A stretch of 64,000 nucleotides of DNA, from the NCBI GenBank assembly GCA_029721515.1, contig CM056550.1:14806906-14870905 (forward strand), given 5' to 3'. How positions within the stretch are numbered: the first letter of the stretch is position 1; each line of letters starts with the position of its first letter. The DNA is from Synanceia verrucosa. Its lineage: Eukaryota; Chordata; Actinopteri; Perciformes; Synanceiidae. The notes below the pieces were generated by a model. That model saw nothing but the letters and a program-made list of their open reading frames with translations, had not been told where the DNA came from and made no database searches. Below are positions 31,801 to 41,999 of this stretch, one piece after another. A program made the position numbers and the translations under genes.

Positions 31801-33143
31801 TAGTGTCTTGGTCTTGATGCTCTCTGGTTTTGGTAGTGTCTTGGTCTTGGTAGTGTCTTGGTCTTGATGCTCTCTGGTATTGGTCTTGATGCTCTCTGGT
31901 ATTGGTCTTGATGCTCTCTGGTTTTGGTAGTGTCTTGGTCTTGGTAGTGTCTTGGTCTTGATGCTCTCTGGTCTTGGTAATGTCTTGGTCTTGATGCTCT
32001 CTGGTTTTGGTAGTGTCTTGGTCTTGATGCTCTCTGGTCTTGGTAGTGTCTTGGTCTTGATGCTCTCTGGTCTTGGTAATGTCTTGGTCTTGATGCTCTC
32101 TGGTTTTGGTAGTGTCTTGGTCTTGATGCTCTCTGGTCTTGGTAGTGTCTTGGTCTTGATGCTCTCTGGTCTTGGTAGTGTTTTGGTCTTGATACTCTCT
32201 GGTCTTGGTAGTGTTTTGGTCTTGATACTCTCTGGTCTTGATAGTGTCTTGGTCTTGATGCTCTCTGGTCTTTGTAGTGTCTTGGTCTTGATGCTCTCTG
32301 GTCTTTGTAGTGTCTTGGTCTTGATGCTCTCTGGTATTAGTCTTGATGCTCTCTGGTCTTTGTAGTGTCTTGGTCTTGATGCGCTCTGGTATTAGTCTTG
32401 ATGCTCTCTGGTCTTGGTAGTGTCTTGGTCTTGATGCTCTCTGGTCTTGGTAGTGTCTTGGTCTTGATGCTCTCTGGTATTGGTCTTGATGCTCTCTGGT
32501 CTTGGTAGTGTTTTGGTCTTGATACTCTCTGGTCTTGATAGTGTCTTGGTCTTGATACTCTCTGGTATTAGTCTTGATGCTCTCTGGTTTTGGTAGTGTC
32601 TTGGTCTTGATACTCTCTGGTCTTGGTAGTGTCTTGGTCTTGATACTCTCTGGTCTTGGTAGTGTCTTGGTCTTGATGCTCTCTGGTATTAGTCTTGATG
32701 CTCTCTGGTTTTGGTAGTGTCTTGGTCTTGGTAGTGTCTTGGTCTTGGTAGTGTCTTGGTCTTGATGCTCTCTGGTCTTGGTAGTGTTTTGGTCTTGATA
32801 CTTTCTGGTCTTGGTAGTGTCTTGGTTTTGATGCTCTCTGGTCTTGGTAGTGTCTTGGTCTTGATGCTCTCTGGTCTTGGTAGTGTCTTGGTCTTGATGC
32901 TCTCTGGTCTTGGTAGTGTTTTGGTCTTGATACTCTCTGGTCTTGGTAGTGTCTTGGTCTTGATGCTCTCTGGTCTTGGTCTTGATACTCTCTGGTCTTG
33001 ATAGTGTCTTGGTCTTGATGCTCTCTGGTCTTGATAGTGTCTTGGTCTTGATGCTCTCTGGTCTTGGTAGTGTTTTGGTCTTGATACTCTCTGGTCTTGG
33101 TAGTGTCTTGGTTTCGGTTTAAGTGGTCTTGACTACAAGTCTG
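28878..33143. mobile_element. Non-autonomous hAT-type DNA transposon with internal 33-bp minisatellite
   Basis: Exact 8-bp target duplications ACTACTAC occur at 28870-28877 and 33144-33151. The terminal inverted repeats read TAGACTTGTAGTTCTCAAGA at the left and, reverse complemented, CAGACTTGTAGTCAAGACCA at the right; both continue to CCACTT and differ by a 3-nt insertion and one base. An 8-bp duplication plus a (C/T)AG start is the hAT signature. The interior has no transposase: about 430 bp of unique left sequence with GGTCTTG-rich words, then the array 29308-33116. It lies between fmn2 and znf518a. Confidence 0.85.
29308..33116. repeat. 33-bp minisatellite (11-bp modular), about 115-120 units
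   Basis: The common unit is three 11-mers: TCTTGGTAGTG, TCTTGGTCTTG, AT(G/A)CTCTCTGG. Many units are 22 or 44 bp, made by loss or gain of 11-mers. Because 33 and its parts keep triplet phase over long stretches, long open frames appear on both strands (SGLGSVLVLML on plus; PESIKTKTLPR on minus). They have no start context or non-repeat domain and are not called genes. Confidence 0.9.
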
Positions 33144-33929
33144 ACTACTACAATAAAACCCATTTCTGGGTTTTATCTGTATAAAATGATTGCAAAGAGG
33201 AGCCTCCATGATTGACAGGCTATCACAATGAAGGATGAGGCTAATGGAGGTCAGTCTGTCAGCTTGTTCAGGTTGTTGGAGCATATGTGTATGTTAATAG
33301 AGTGTGAACAGAGTATGATTCATTCAGTTTTTATTATATTAGTGTCCAGCCCTGCTTCTTTCCCACTATAATGATTTTCTACTTACATTTAGTTAGCTTT
33401 CTAAGCTAAGCAATGTTCTGCCATGTTAGTTCAGATCTTAAAGTCATTCAGTAAGATGAACTAACCAAGGCGGTAGATCAGCAGCTCCCATATTCTGCTA
33501 TGTAAAATGACTGGTTTTGTGAATGGAGTCTGGTTTCACTGTTCATGTACAGGCTCAAATGCTTTGCTACTCCCATGCTCCTGGAAACACAACAGAGGTT
33601 GTTGATGTAGCTTTATGTGCCACACCTTAAATTTACCTTTAGACTGTATGAGGGTGGTGAGTCACTGCTGTTTCAGGGGAGGCTCAGTGAGTGGAAGACA
33701 GGAATATCACATCAGGTATTAAAAATATCAAAAGAAGATCACATGAATATGAGTAATTTGGTAAAAGGAGTGTTAAGAGATACAGTAGTTTGGAGGAATT
33801 TTATTGTTTTTTCATACATCTAACAGCATTATTAGGCAATCTTGGCTCATTTGCTGAGTGTGGAATCAAATAACTGGTGAGGAGAAGCCCACAGTCTCAG
33901 GCTGAACTAACTAGTGAAGCAAATACACT

Positions 33930-34575
33930 GATTAGACATGACATCACGACCACTGACAGGTGAAGTGAATATCACTGATCATATCCTGGATATATAAGAC
34001 ATCAGATGAACATGTAGTCCTCACAGTTGATGTTAGAAGCAGGATCAGGATTTTTCAGGAGTTTGACACCAAGAAGCAAACAGTGATGTCTAGAGGACTG
34101 GATCAGAGCATCTCCAGAACTGCAGCTCTGGTGGTCTGTTCCTGGTCTGCAATGGTCAGGATTTATCAAAAGTGGTCCAAAGAGGACTGGAAGGACCAGT
34201 GGAGAACCAGAGACAGGGTCATGAGAGGACAAGGATCACTGAGTGAAGGCTGGTCCTGGTGGTCTGATCCAACAGAAGATAGGAAGGAGTCAGGATACAG
34301 AGCAGAGCAGTGCTGACCTCATCCACCACCAATCCAGAACTGGACCATGGAGTAATGGAAAACGGTGGCCTGGGTCTGATGAATCACATGGACGGCCAGG
34401 TGTGTGTGCATCACTTACCTGGGGAACACCTGGCACCAGGATGCACTGTGGGAAGAAGGCAGTGATGCTTTAAACAACAGTCTGCAGGGAAACCTTGGAT
34501 GTTACTTTGACTCGTAGCACCTACCTCAGCAGTGTTCAGACCATGTCCACCCTTTCATGGAAACCATACTCTCTG
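33930..34575 (+). mobile_element. Tc1/mariner-like transposon remnant
   Basis: The left part keeps a degenerate form of the family start (CATGACATCACGACCACTGA). Transposase-like pieces follow: CTCCAGAACTGCAGCTCTGG, ATTTATCAAAAGTGGTCCAA, then NWTMEXW, DESHGRPG and a G-K-K-A-V-M-L block, with stops and deletions between them. No catalytic DDE set is intact. The open frames of 76-77 codons here are fragments of it. Confidence 0.65.
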
Positions 34576-34696
34576 CTTTTAATCTGACATGGCAGGAAGT
34601 CCTTAAAATCCCACTGAATAAAATAGAAAAGATGAGCGTCTGCTGAGAATGATCATGTGATGTGTGATCTATGCATATGGACCGTGTGGTTTTTCT

Positions 34697-35107
34697 CATT
34701 GAGTGCCAGGCTTTTTATAAAAACAGGAAGTGTCTTGTTCCATCTTGAGTCATATTTCTAGACCCACAGAATATTTTGTACTATGTCTCTGAAAACAGTG
34801 AATAGCTCAAATGAAAGAAGAGACCTTCTATTTCATCATGAAAAAAATGTTTGTTTTTACCTTGTTCCATTCTTGTTTTATCAGAGGTAGAGTAGAGGAC
34901 ACTTTCACCAAAATCACCACTTTTTCTCCACATTCTGTTTTGATCTCTAATCTCGATCGTCTCCACTTCCTGTTTTGATCTCTGTGGTGTATACTGTTTC
35001 TTTATGCTCTGACTACAAATCCCAGAAGCCCCAGCATCACTCACAGGGTGTGTGAGAGCGGCATAAAAACACTTTGACATATATATACGTCAATGGCACT
35101 CAAAGAG
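34697..35107 (+). mobile_element. TTAA element, family A, longest copy in the window
   Basis: It begins TTGAGTGCCAGGC (the left TTAACTC is mutated) and ends TGGCACTCAAAGAG with TTAA at 35108-35111. It holds all internal words seen in the other copies plus a segment (CTCGATCGTCTCCACTTCC, AGAAGCCCCAGCATCACTCA) found in the 42745 and 54600 copies but deleted from the 9176 copy. No coding capacity. Confidence 0.7.
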
Positions 35108-35539
35108 TTAATGTAGTTTACTGTTTCTATCATTCTCTGAACAGACTCATAATTTAATTTGTCTATCTAATGCTCGACCATAATATGAAAGGGCAGACTG
35201 AGACAGAGACAGCTTTAAATGACACCTTTAAACTGAATTAATGTAGGGTGATGATGTAACAGTGTGTGAGCTTCACATCCTCCATCATTGTGAGTTAGTG
35301 TGTGTGTGTGTGTGTGTGACAGTGACAGACAGATGATTAATTATGAGAATGTAGAGTTAGAAAAGAAAGAATTCATTTTGGGGATCAACAAAGGCATTTC
35401 AACCTACATGTAAGGCGTTCAATAGGAAATGGCGTACATCCGCCATTGCTGCCCATTGCTTCTTCTTCCAAGGACACACACACACACACACACATACACA
35501 CAGGCAAAGAGTGACGTAGGCTTCATGCTGCGAAAACAC

Positions 35540-35859
35540 CGTCAGCTTCTTCCGGGCGTCTCGTGAACCAGAAAACACTTCCACTTCCGTGAAAGTTGTT
35601 TTAACTGTGTTTTTTGCGGGAAAGTGCCCTCCACGGCACTAGTTTAGTGTTTGACAAGCAATACATATTCATCCGCTTCTCCATGAGTGTCAAGAGCACG
35701 TCAGTACCCGGATGGACTGTCATGGCCGCCGTCGCTGTGGAGCCACAGAGAGGAGAGAAGGAAGGCAAATGTTTCTGCTGTGTTTTTCTCCGCGCTAACC
35801 TCCTTTTTCTCATGTCGGACACGAACGGGGAAGCAGCCTGAACTTCCGTCGAGTTCACA
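35540..35859 (+). promoter_or_regulatory. znf518a: Presumed znf518a promoter and first non-coding exon
   Basis: The segment is CpG-rich for this window and contains several ETS-type CTTCCG words (near 35549, 35582 and 35843) and a YY1-like ATGGCCGCC near 35720. It ends at a good donor, CACA|GTAAGA, at 35860. No TATA box. A CA run lies at about 35473-35501 upstream. A 75-codon frame at 35614-35841 lies in this exon but shows no known domain. Confidence 0.45.
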
Positions 35860-36650
35860 GTAAGAAACAACTGATTTCACGCAACTTTAGATGTCTTCGC
35901 GTGGGTGGGGGCTTTATTTAGGTGTAAAATAACTGCTCATTAAACTCCACAGACACTAAGAGTGTGGCGAAGTGGCTCGTATATTTGGAGCAGTACATTA
36001 GCACAGTGCTGAACATGAGGTGGCCTTCATCCAGGAGTCCTTTGTTGCTGTCTGTCTGCTGCCTTCATGCTCCCACTGATGCCTCCTTCCCTCGCCTTTC
36101 TTTCTTAAACTTAAAGCGGCTGTGGAGCAAGTCAGTGGAGAAGTGAGCCTGAAATGAATTCAAAATACTGGCTGCTCTTCATCTCCTTCAAACAGGTTTG
36201 CTGTTGAGGCTTAACTGCAGCTCAGAGGCGATGCAACTTTTCCTCCTCATCTCAGCTTCATTTCTGTGTGGAGAGTCAAAGCAGCCCACCTGTGTGCAGC
36301 CCACCTGTGTGCAGCCAGGTGTCCACTGTCCTGCTTTCATATGTTCACTTTTATTAGAAATGATAAACCCTGAGCAGCCTTTTGTCCTCTATAGTTTCAG
36401 TTCATTTGTAGGGGATAACATCTGTCACGTTTATGTTCCAGTATTTTATTGATATAGTTCATTTGAGCCAGTTTAGTGTTGTTAAAACAGTGTTGGCAGA
36501 AATTAAATCATCACAGTGCAGACAAGTCCTTAAACCACAGCAGCCATTTTCCCCCCAAACATGGCGTCCTCACATTCAGGCTGCGGACTTTACTTTAATT
36601 AACATTTGTGACTTTGAACTGAGGTAGTAATATTCCTATAATGTTTTTAA

Positions 36651-37193
36651 AGGGACAGTATGTCATTTTCTAAGTATTTTATTACCTCAAATCAACGTCT
36701 TCATTCATAAATAGATCCTCGTTGGTGTAAAATAACATCTGCCAACAATCTGACAGGTATCTGTCTTTACATAGAGCGGGTCACTCATACGGAGGCTTCC
36801 ATGTCTTTCCGGTCTATCAAAAACTACGGACTGCAGAGAGGGACATAAAGCACTACCTGCTAGTACCCATAGGACAAAATGCATTTCTGCGATTTGTGAT
36901 TCACTTTTTACAGAGAAGCAAGGTGGAGACGCTGGTTTTACTTACCCAGCACTAAACTAAAACCTGCACTGCACTTTTGGTCATAATACAAGACCATACT
37001 TATGCCTCATCACCAAAGAAGCGTAAAAAGGCCATAAAATGACCGGAGCTCCAGGCCGGGTGCCGGGGATCCACGGTGATAGTGGCCACCCGGGAGTTGA
37101 CCCATTCCACTTACCGTAGTTCCAACCATGTTGCAATGCATGCAAAGTCAAATTTAACCACGAGATGGGAGAAAACAAATACATAGTGTCTGT
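36651..37193. mobile_element. TTAA-flanked short element, family B
   Basis: TTAA at 36647-36650 is followed by AGGGACAGTATGTCATTTT. The right end, reverse complemented from TTAA at 37194-37197, reads ACAGACACTATGTATTT, a similar terminal repeat. The interior (CTCGTTGGTGTAAAATAACA) is a common teleost repeat. Non-coding. Confidence 0.55.
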
Positions 37194-37926
37194 TTAAAGA
37201 GTACATCCTGTGATTGCAGGTGTGTTTTTCTGGCACACAGGAAATATCCTGTAAATAACATTTCTTTGTGTTGCTGTTCAGCTTCTGTCTGTCAGTGGCA
37301 TCAACACTCACACCTGTACAAAGGATTCCATGTTAATCTGTGCGGTTCAAACTAGGAGGGTCCCAATACAACATTTTCACTTCCGATGCGATATTAATAT
37401 TGATCCAACACAATATCAGCACGGGTCATACAGGCTTTTAGTACATATTTAGTAGCATGGCCTGTTAGAAAAGACTTGATCAAGTGATATTACGCATTCA
37501 GAAAATAATAGTCATCAAGAGTAGTTGTGAGGACAAACTGACCCACTGCTACAAATGAATAAAATATTAAAAAAAAAATTAAAAGACCCTGAAAATAAAT
37601 TATTTATATATTAAAATATATATTTTTACATGTTTTTAAATGCTATTTCACACTGACTGACATGACCAAGGAGTAAATATTACCTACAGCTGTGAGAGGA
37701 CGCTCTAGTCTTGTGAAAACTACTGCTATCTGCTACTGCTGTACCACTGAAAATTAATTATAGAGTAAATAATGAGAGTAATTATAGAGAGTTTGGTAAA
37801 CTTGCTTAAACTATTGAGCCTGTTGTTCTTTATTAACTTGCTTTTCAAGTTGAAATGTCTGTTCTTGGTCTTGGATTTTGTAAAATATATTTCCCAAAAA
37901 AATGTCACTTATAGTCTGGTGTGACT

Positions 37927-38315
37927 TATTACCTCCGCCAAGGAAGTTATGTTTTCACTGGGGTTTGTTTATTTGTTGGTTTGCAAAATAACTCCAAAAG
38001 TTATGGACGGATTTTGACGAAATATTCAGGACTGGCCAGAAGTGGCCTAACTTAAAACTGATTAATTTTTGGTGGTGATCGGATCTGATTCTACGGCACC
38101 ACCAAAACTTAATCACTTTTAAGTTAGGCCACTTCGGACCAACCCTGGAAATTTCGTCAAAATCCGTCCATAACTTTTTGAGTTATTTTGCAAACCATCA
38201 AACAAACAAACAAGCCCTGGTGAAAACATGACCTCCTTGGTGGAGGGGGTAAATTTGAATAAAAAATTGCCGCAGACTTGGTGGAGGTCTGCGCTCTCTG
38301 AGTGCTTTTCTAATG
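37927..38315. mobile_element. Palindromic foldback DNA element, copy 2
   Basis: Left half ATTACCTCCGCCAAGGAAGT...AGTTATGGACGGATTTTGAC; right half is complementary, GTCAAAATCCGTCCATAACT...AACATGACCTCCTTGG. It ends GAGGTCTGCGCTCTCTGAGTG. It is the same family as 25592-25985 and has a clearer centre (GAAGTGGCCTAACTTAAAAC against TTTTAAGTTAGGCCACTTC). Confidence 0.7.
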
Positions 38316-38900
38316 TGGCTATGTTTTTTCTCTTAACACCCCTAGTTCAAAGCATACAAATCAAGACCATGTACTTCAGTGATTTTTTTTTTTTTTTAAT
38401 TTAAAGTGGTGGTAGAAGCAAATGTGATTGAACAAGTCGTTTACACAGACCAGAGGAAATGAACCAATCAGAGCCTTGACGTCACTCGCTCATAAACTCT
38501 GATCAGCTGACAGCGATGATCAAATCTGAATCAATGAGTAAAACACAGATGAGTCATCACACCACAAAGAGGCATCATAGTCACACAATATTGACTGACA
38601 TTTGATCAGCACTGCCGAGTTTGACCTGCCTCTAAATGATCAGCCAATAGGAACGCTCGCTCTCTCTGAACAGACCTGTGATTGGTCAAAGTCTCACAGT
38701 TTGATTTTTTTTTTAACTCCTGTAAAGTGATTCCAGAGGGGATTGAAATGTACGTCCAGTTTCCTAAAACCAAAGTGATGCTTTCACTCTGTTTGTGTTT
38801 GCCAGAGATGTTAAAGGGGAATGCCACCAGTTTTTCCTCATCGAGTCTTGTTCGCAGATGTTGAGGGGAGCTTCTGTGTACGAGGAAAAAAAGTAGTAGA

Positions 38901-38975
38901 ACAGTGGTGTCGTGGTTAGCACTGTGGCCTCACAGCAAGAAGGTACCGGGTTTGATTCCCAGCCAGGCAAGGCTG
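38901..38975 (+). mobile_element. Fragment of the box A/B SINE-like repeat
   Basis: GTCGTGGTTAGCACTGTGGC and GGTACCGGGTTTGATTCCCA match the head of the 14356-14717 element with mutated boxes. The tail is missing. Confidence 0.65.
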
Positions 38976-39411
38976 CAGTAAGAGAGTGCTAATCCATTAC
39001 TATTATTACTGTTATTTTTATGTGTGGTTAATTTTTTTTCTCTGATCACCCTGGGGTTGTTCGCATCTTTTGAGCCCTCACAAAGCTGTTGAATGTGTTC
39101 CCTCCCTCCATGAATCATTTGCAAATCCAATTTTTTATGTGAATGAAATTCAACTTTTTGCTTGGTTGCGTTCAGCTTCTTCCTCCCTGTCTTTGCAGCA
39201 CTTTGCTGATCAGTGGATTTAGTGTACAACTGATGGCAGGAATGATGCTGGAGGTCAGAAGCTCCACAGCGTATCACTGATGAAAATATACATATATAAA
39301 CTGTACTGTTACTACCGTGGAGGTTAATTACTAATAACAGTGAGTGTTTTTTTTTTTTTTTATATTTCTATCACACAGTCATATTTATCATTGAACTTTT
39401 CTGTCTTACAG

Positions 39412-39473
39412 GAAACACTGCAAGCTCCTCTGATCCAGACACAACATGCTTTAATGGCTGAGACTGAATACAG
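39412..39473 (+). other. znf518a: Candidate second non-coding exon of znf518a
   Basis: This 62-nt segment lies between the acceptor TTTTCTGTCTTACAG and the donor CAG|GTAATA. It contains two short upstream ATGs and no long frame, so it would be 5' UTR. ZNF518A genes typically have spliced non-coding leader exons before one large coding exon. Unconfirmed by transcript data. Confidence 0.4.
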
Positions 39474-40129
39474 GTAATAAGCCATTAATAAATGTGTTAT
39501 TAAGATTTTATTCTGAACCGGTCAAAGCTATTTCTTATGTCTAGACTATGATGTGTAACACAGGACAACTCTGCAGCACCACAGTGAGTCATTTCCTGGT
39601 ATTTTTAAATTCCATACTGATTGTAGATTTAGATTAATTGTGCAGCCCCTCTCAGTATCGGAGCTATAATTTCACTGTGGGCCTTCAGAATGTGTAAAAA
39701 TATAGTTATAAAAGCTGAGTAACCTGACCAGGTGAGTGGTGTTTGGAACCATACAGTTACATACAAGCAACTTTATTTCCTGGGTTCTTTAAATGTCATG
39801 TAACAGCATTCATGTGATTATTGTTATTGGTGTGACTACTAGAGGCTGTGCTGTGTGTCCTTGAAGTGTTTTGGTTGAGTGGAAATGCTGATAAATTAAT
39901 GGCCTTTACAATTGAATATTTTTTTTTATTTATCATAAAAATAAATTCACCTTTAAGGTTCCTATAGGATTTTTTTTCTTCAGGGTCAGTGTCTTTTTTT
40001 CACTCCCCATAAGGACAGAGTGCCTCAAGATGAAAATAAGTGATGAAGCACTCTATGCCAGAGTAAAACACTGTATGGACACTAGGACTGATGACAATAT
40101 TGATATGTAACAGGAAAAAAAAAAAAAAA

Positions 40130-40380
40130 TCTGATAACTGATTAATCAGGTCAGTGGGTAGCGTGGCCAGAGGGTTACTGGATCCATCCCGGCCTGGAGC
40201 GTTCACGTCGAGGTGTCCTTGAGCAAGACGCCGAACCCCCAAATGCTTCTGATGGATCGTGGTTAACGCCTTGCATGGCAGCTTCCTCTATCAGTGTGTG
40301 AATGCGATGTATGCTGTAAAGCGCTGTGGGTATTGTTGCAGGTATAGTGAAGCGTTATATAAATACAGACCGTTTAACAA
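40130..40380 (+). mobile_element. tRNA-like SINE fragment, second family
   Basis: CAGTGGGTAGCGTGGCCAGA near the head, CTTGAGCAAGACGCCGAACC in the middle, and a 3' part reading TAAAGCGCTGTGGGTATTG then GTTATATAAATACAGACC. These are words I know from abundant teleost SINE/LINE tails. Divergent copy. Confidence 0.55.
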
Positions 40381-40881
40381 GCTGCTAGTGAAACCACAGT
40401 CATTCCTCTTGTGAAATGTAGAGAGTGTGGACAGAGCTGAGTGCATCAGGTTGTATTGATGCTGACGGCCAGTCTGAACACATCAGGCTTCACCTCCGTT
40501 GTTTCCAGGGCTGGATATTGATTCATTTTTGGTTTGGTTCTCAATCAAATATTGATTCAACAATTAGAAAAGCATGTACTTTCAGTACTTGTTGACATTT
40601 TTTTTATTATTGTCATGGGAGGCTTTAGTATTATTTAAAGGTACCAACCTTCTCTTTTTGAAATTGTTTGTGCTCTGTGTTGAGTTGTACTCTGTACTTG
40701 TGTCGCCTCCATCTACACAGACACCACTGGTGTGCACAGTAGAGGGATCCTGTTTTGACTGAATGTCTCTTGATGTCTTTTATTTTGTCTCTTTTGGTGA
40801 GCTGCAGAAAATTACCATTAAAAAGCATCATCTCCTCTCAGTGTGAGGGTTATATTTTAATTTATTTAGTTACGGGATATG

Positions 40882-41752
40882 CAGAGGCATTGAGGGGGTC
40901 TGGTTTGGTGGCCTCAGCATCACATCCCTGCTTTTTGCAGATGATGTGGTTCTGTTGGCTTCATCAAGCGTGATCTATAACTCTCACTGGAGCAGTTCGC
41001 AGCTGAGTGTGAAGCAGTCGGGATGAGAATCAGAACCTCCAAATCTGAGGCCATCTTCCTCAGTCGGAAAAGGGTGGCATGCTCTCTCCCGGTCGGGGAT
41101 GAGATCCTGCCCCAAGTGGAGGAGTTTAAGTATCTCAGGGTCTTGTTCACGAGTGAGGGAAGGGAGATCGACAGGCGGATCGATGCAGCTTCTGCAGTGA
41201 TGTGGACGCTGTATCGGTCCATCGTGGTGAAAAAAGAGCTGAGGCGAAAAGCGAAGCTCTCAATTTACCAGTCAATCTATGTTCCTACCCTCATCTATGG
41301 TCACGAGCTGTGGGTCGTGACCGAAAGAACAGGATCACGGATACAAGAGGCCAAAATGAGCTTCCTCCGCAGGGTGTCCGGGCTCTCCCTTAGAGATAGG
41401 ATGAAAAGCTCTGTCATCCAGGAGGGGCTCAGAGTAGAGCTGCTGCTCCTCCACATTGAGAGCAGCCAGATGAGGTGGCTCAGGCATCTGGTCAGGATGC
41501 CTCCTGGACGCCTCCCTGGTGAGGTGTACCGAGCACGTCCCACCGGCAGGAGACCCCGAGGACAACCCAGGACACACTGGAGAGACTGTGTCTCTCGGCT
41601 GGCTTGGGAACGCCTCGGGATCGCTCCAGAAGTGCTGGATGAAGTGGCCGGGGAGGGAAGTCTGGGTTTCCCTGCTTAGACTGCTGCCCCCACGACCCGA
41701 CCTCGGATAAGCGGAAGAGAATGGACGGACGGACGGACGGACGGACGGACAT
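40882..41752 (+). mobile_element. 5'-truncated non-LTR retrotransposon (LINE), reverse-transcriptase C-terminal part
   Basis: SLLFADDVVLLAS (near 40924-40965) is the reverse-transcriptase YADD-type box. A stop and a frame change follow near 40985, then a 218-codon open frame (41023-41679) with VEEFKYL, KLSIYQSIYVPTL and the RMPPGRLPGEV / RRPRGQPRTHW region. The 3' end is GGATAAGCGGAAGAGAATGG followed by a GGAC array (41722-41750). The frame break and the missing 5' half make it inactive. LINE clade not assigned with confidence. Confidence 0.8.
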
Positions 41753-41999
41753 GTGACTTAAATTCTGACTCTTTATTAATGACAGCCCAATTTCTTTTTA
41801 CCATTCAAATTTAATCATGTCTTCACTGTTTGTCTTCTCTCAAGCATGAATTCTGTAGGGTGGGATTACCATATTTTTAGGTATTTGTGTCACTTTAATA
41901 GGGACAACAACTTTCTGAAACTGGTCCAGTGTTGAGCGAGAACGCTGCAGACAGCAGCTGCAATGTAATCCTTTTGGGACAAGCTGGCACTATCATTAA

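Larger units (their letters stand above)
35860..39411 (+). other. znf518a intron (5' UTR), repeat-filled
   Basis: It contains a TTAA-flanked element at 36651-37193, the foldback element 37927-38315 and a SINE head fragment 38901-38960. No gene is seen. Confidence 0.45.

Noticed and set aside
29308..33116. CRISPR-like array
   Set aside because: Units are contiguous variants with no unique spacers, the host is a vertebrate, and a hAT element encloses it.
29258..33284. Possible repeat-protein genes over the 33-bp array
   Set aside because: Frames are open on both strands only because the unit is divisible by three and lacks stops; no start context, promoter or non-repeat part.
34083..34473. 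Two 76-77-codon frames as small genes
   Set aside because: They match pieces of a decayed Tc1/mariner-like transposase in several frames.
35614..35841. 75-codon frame in the znf518a first exon
   Set aside because: No known domain; lies in a CpG-rich leader and more likely acts, if at all, as an upstream frame.
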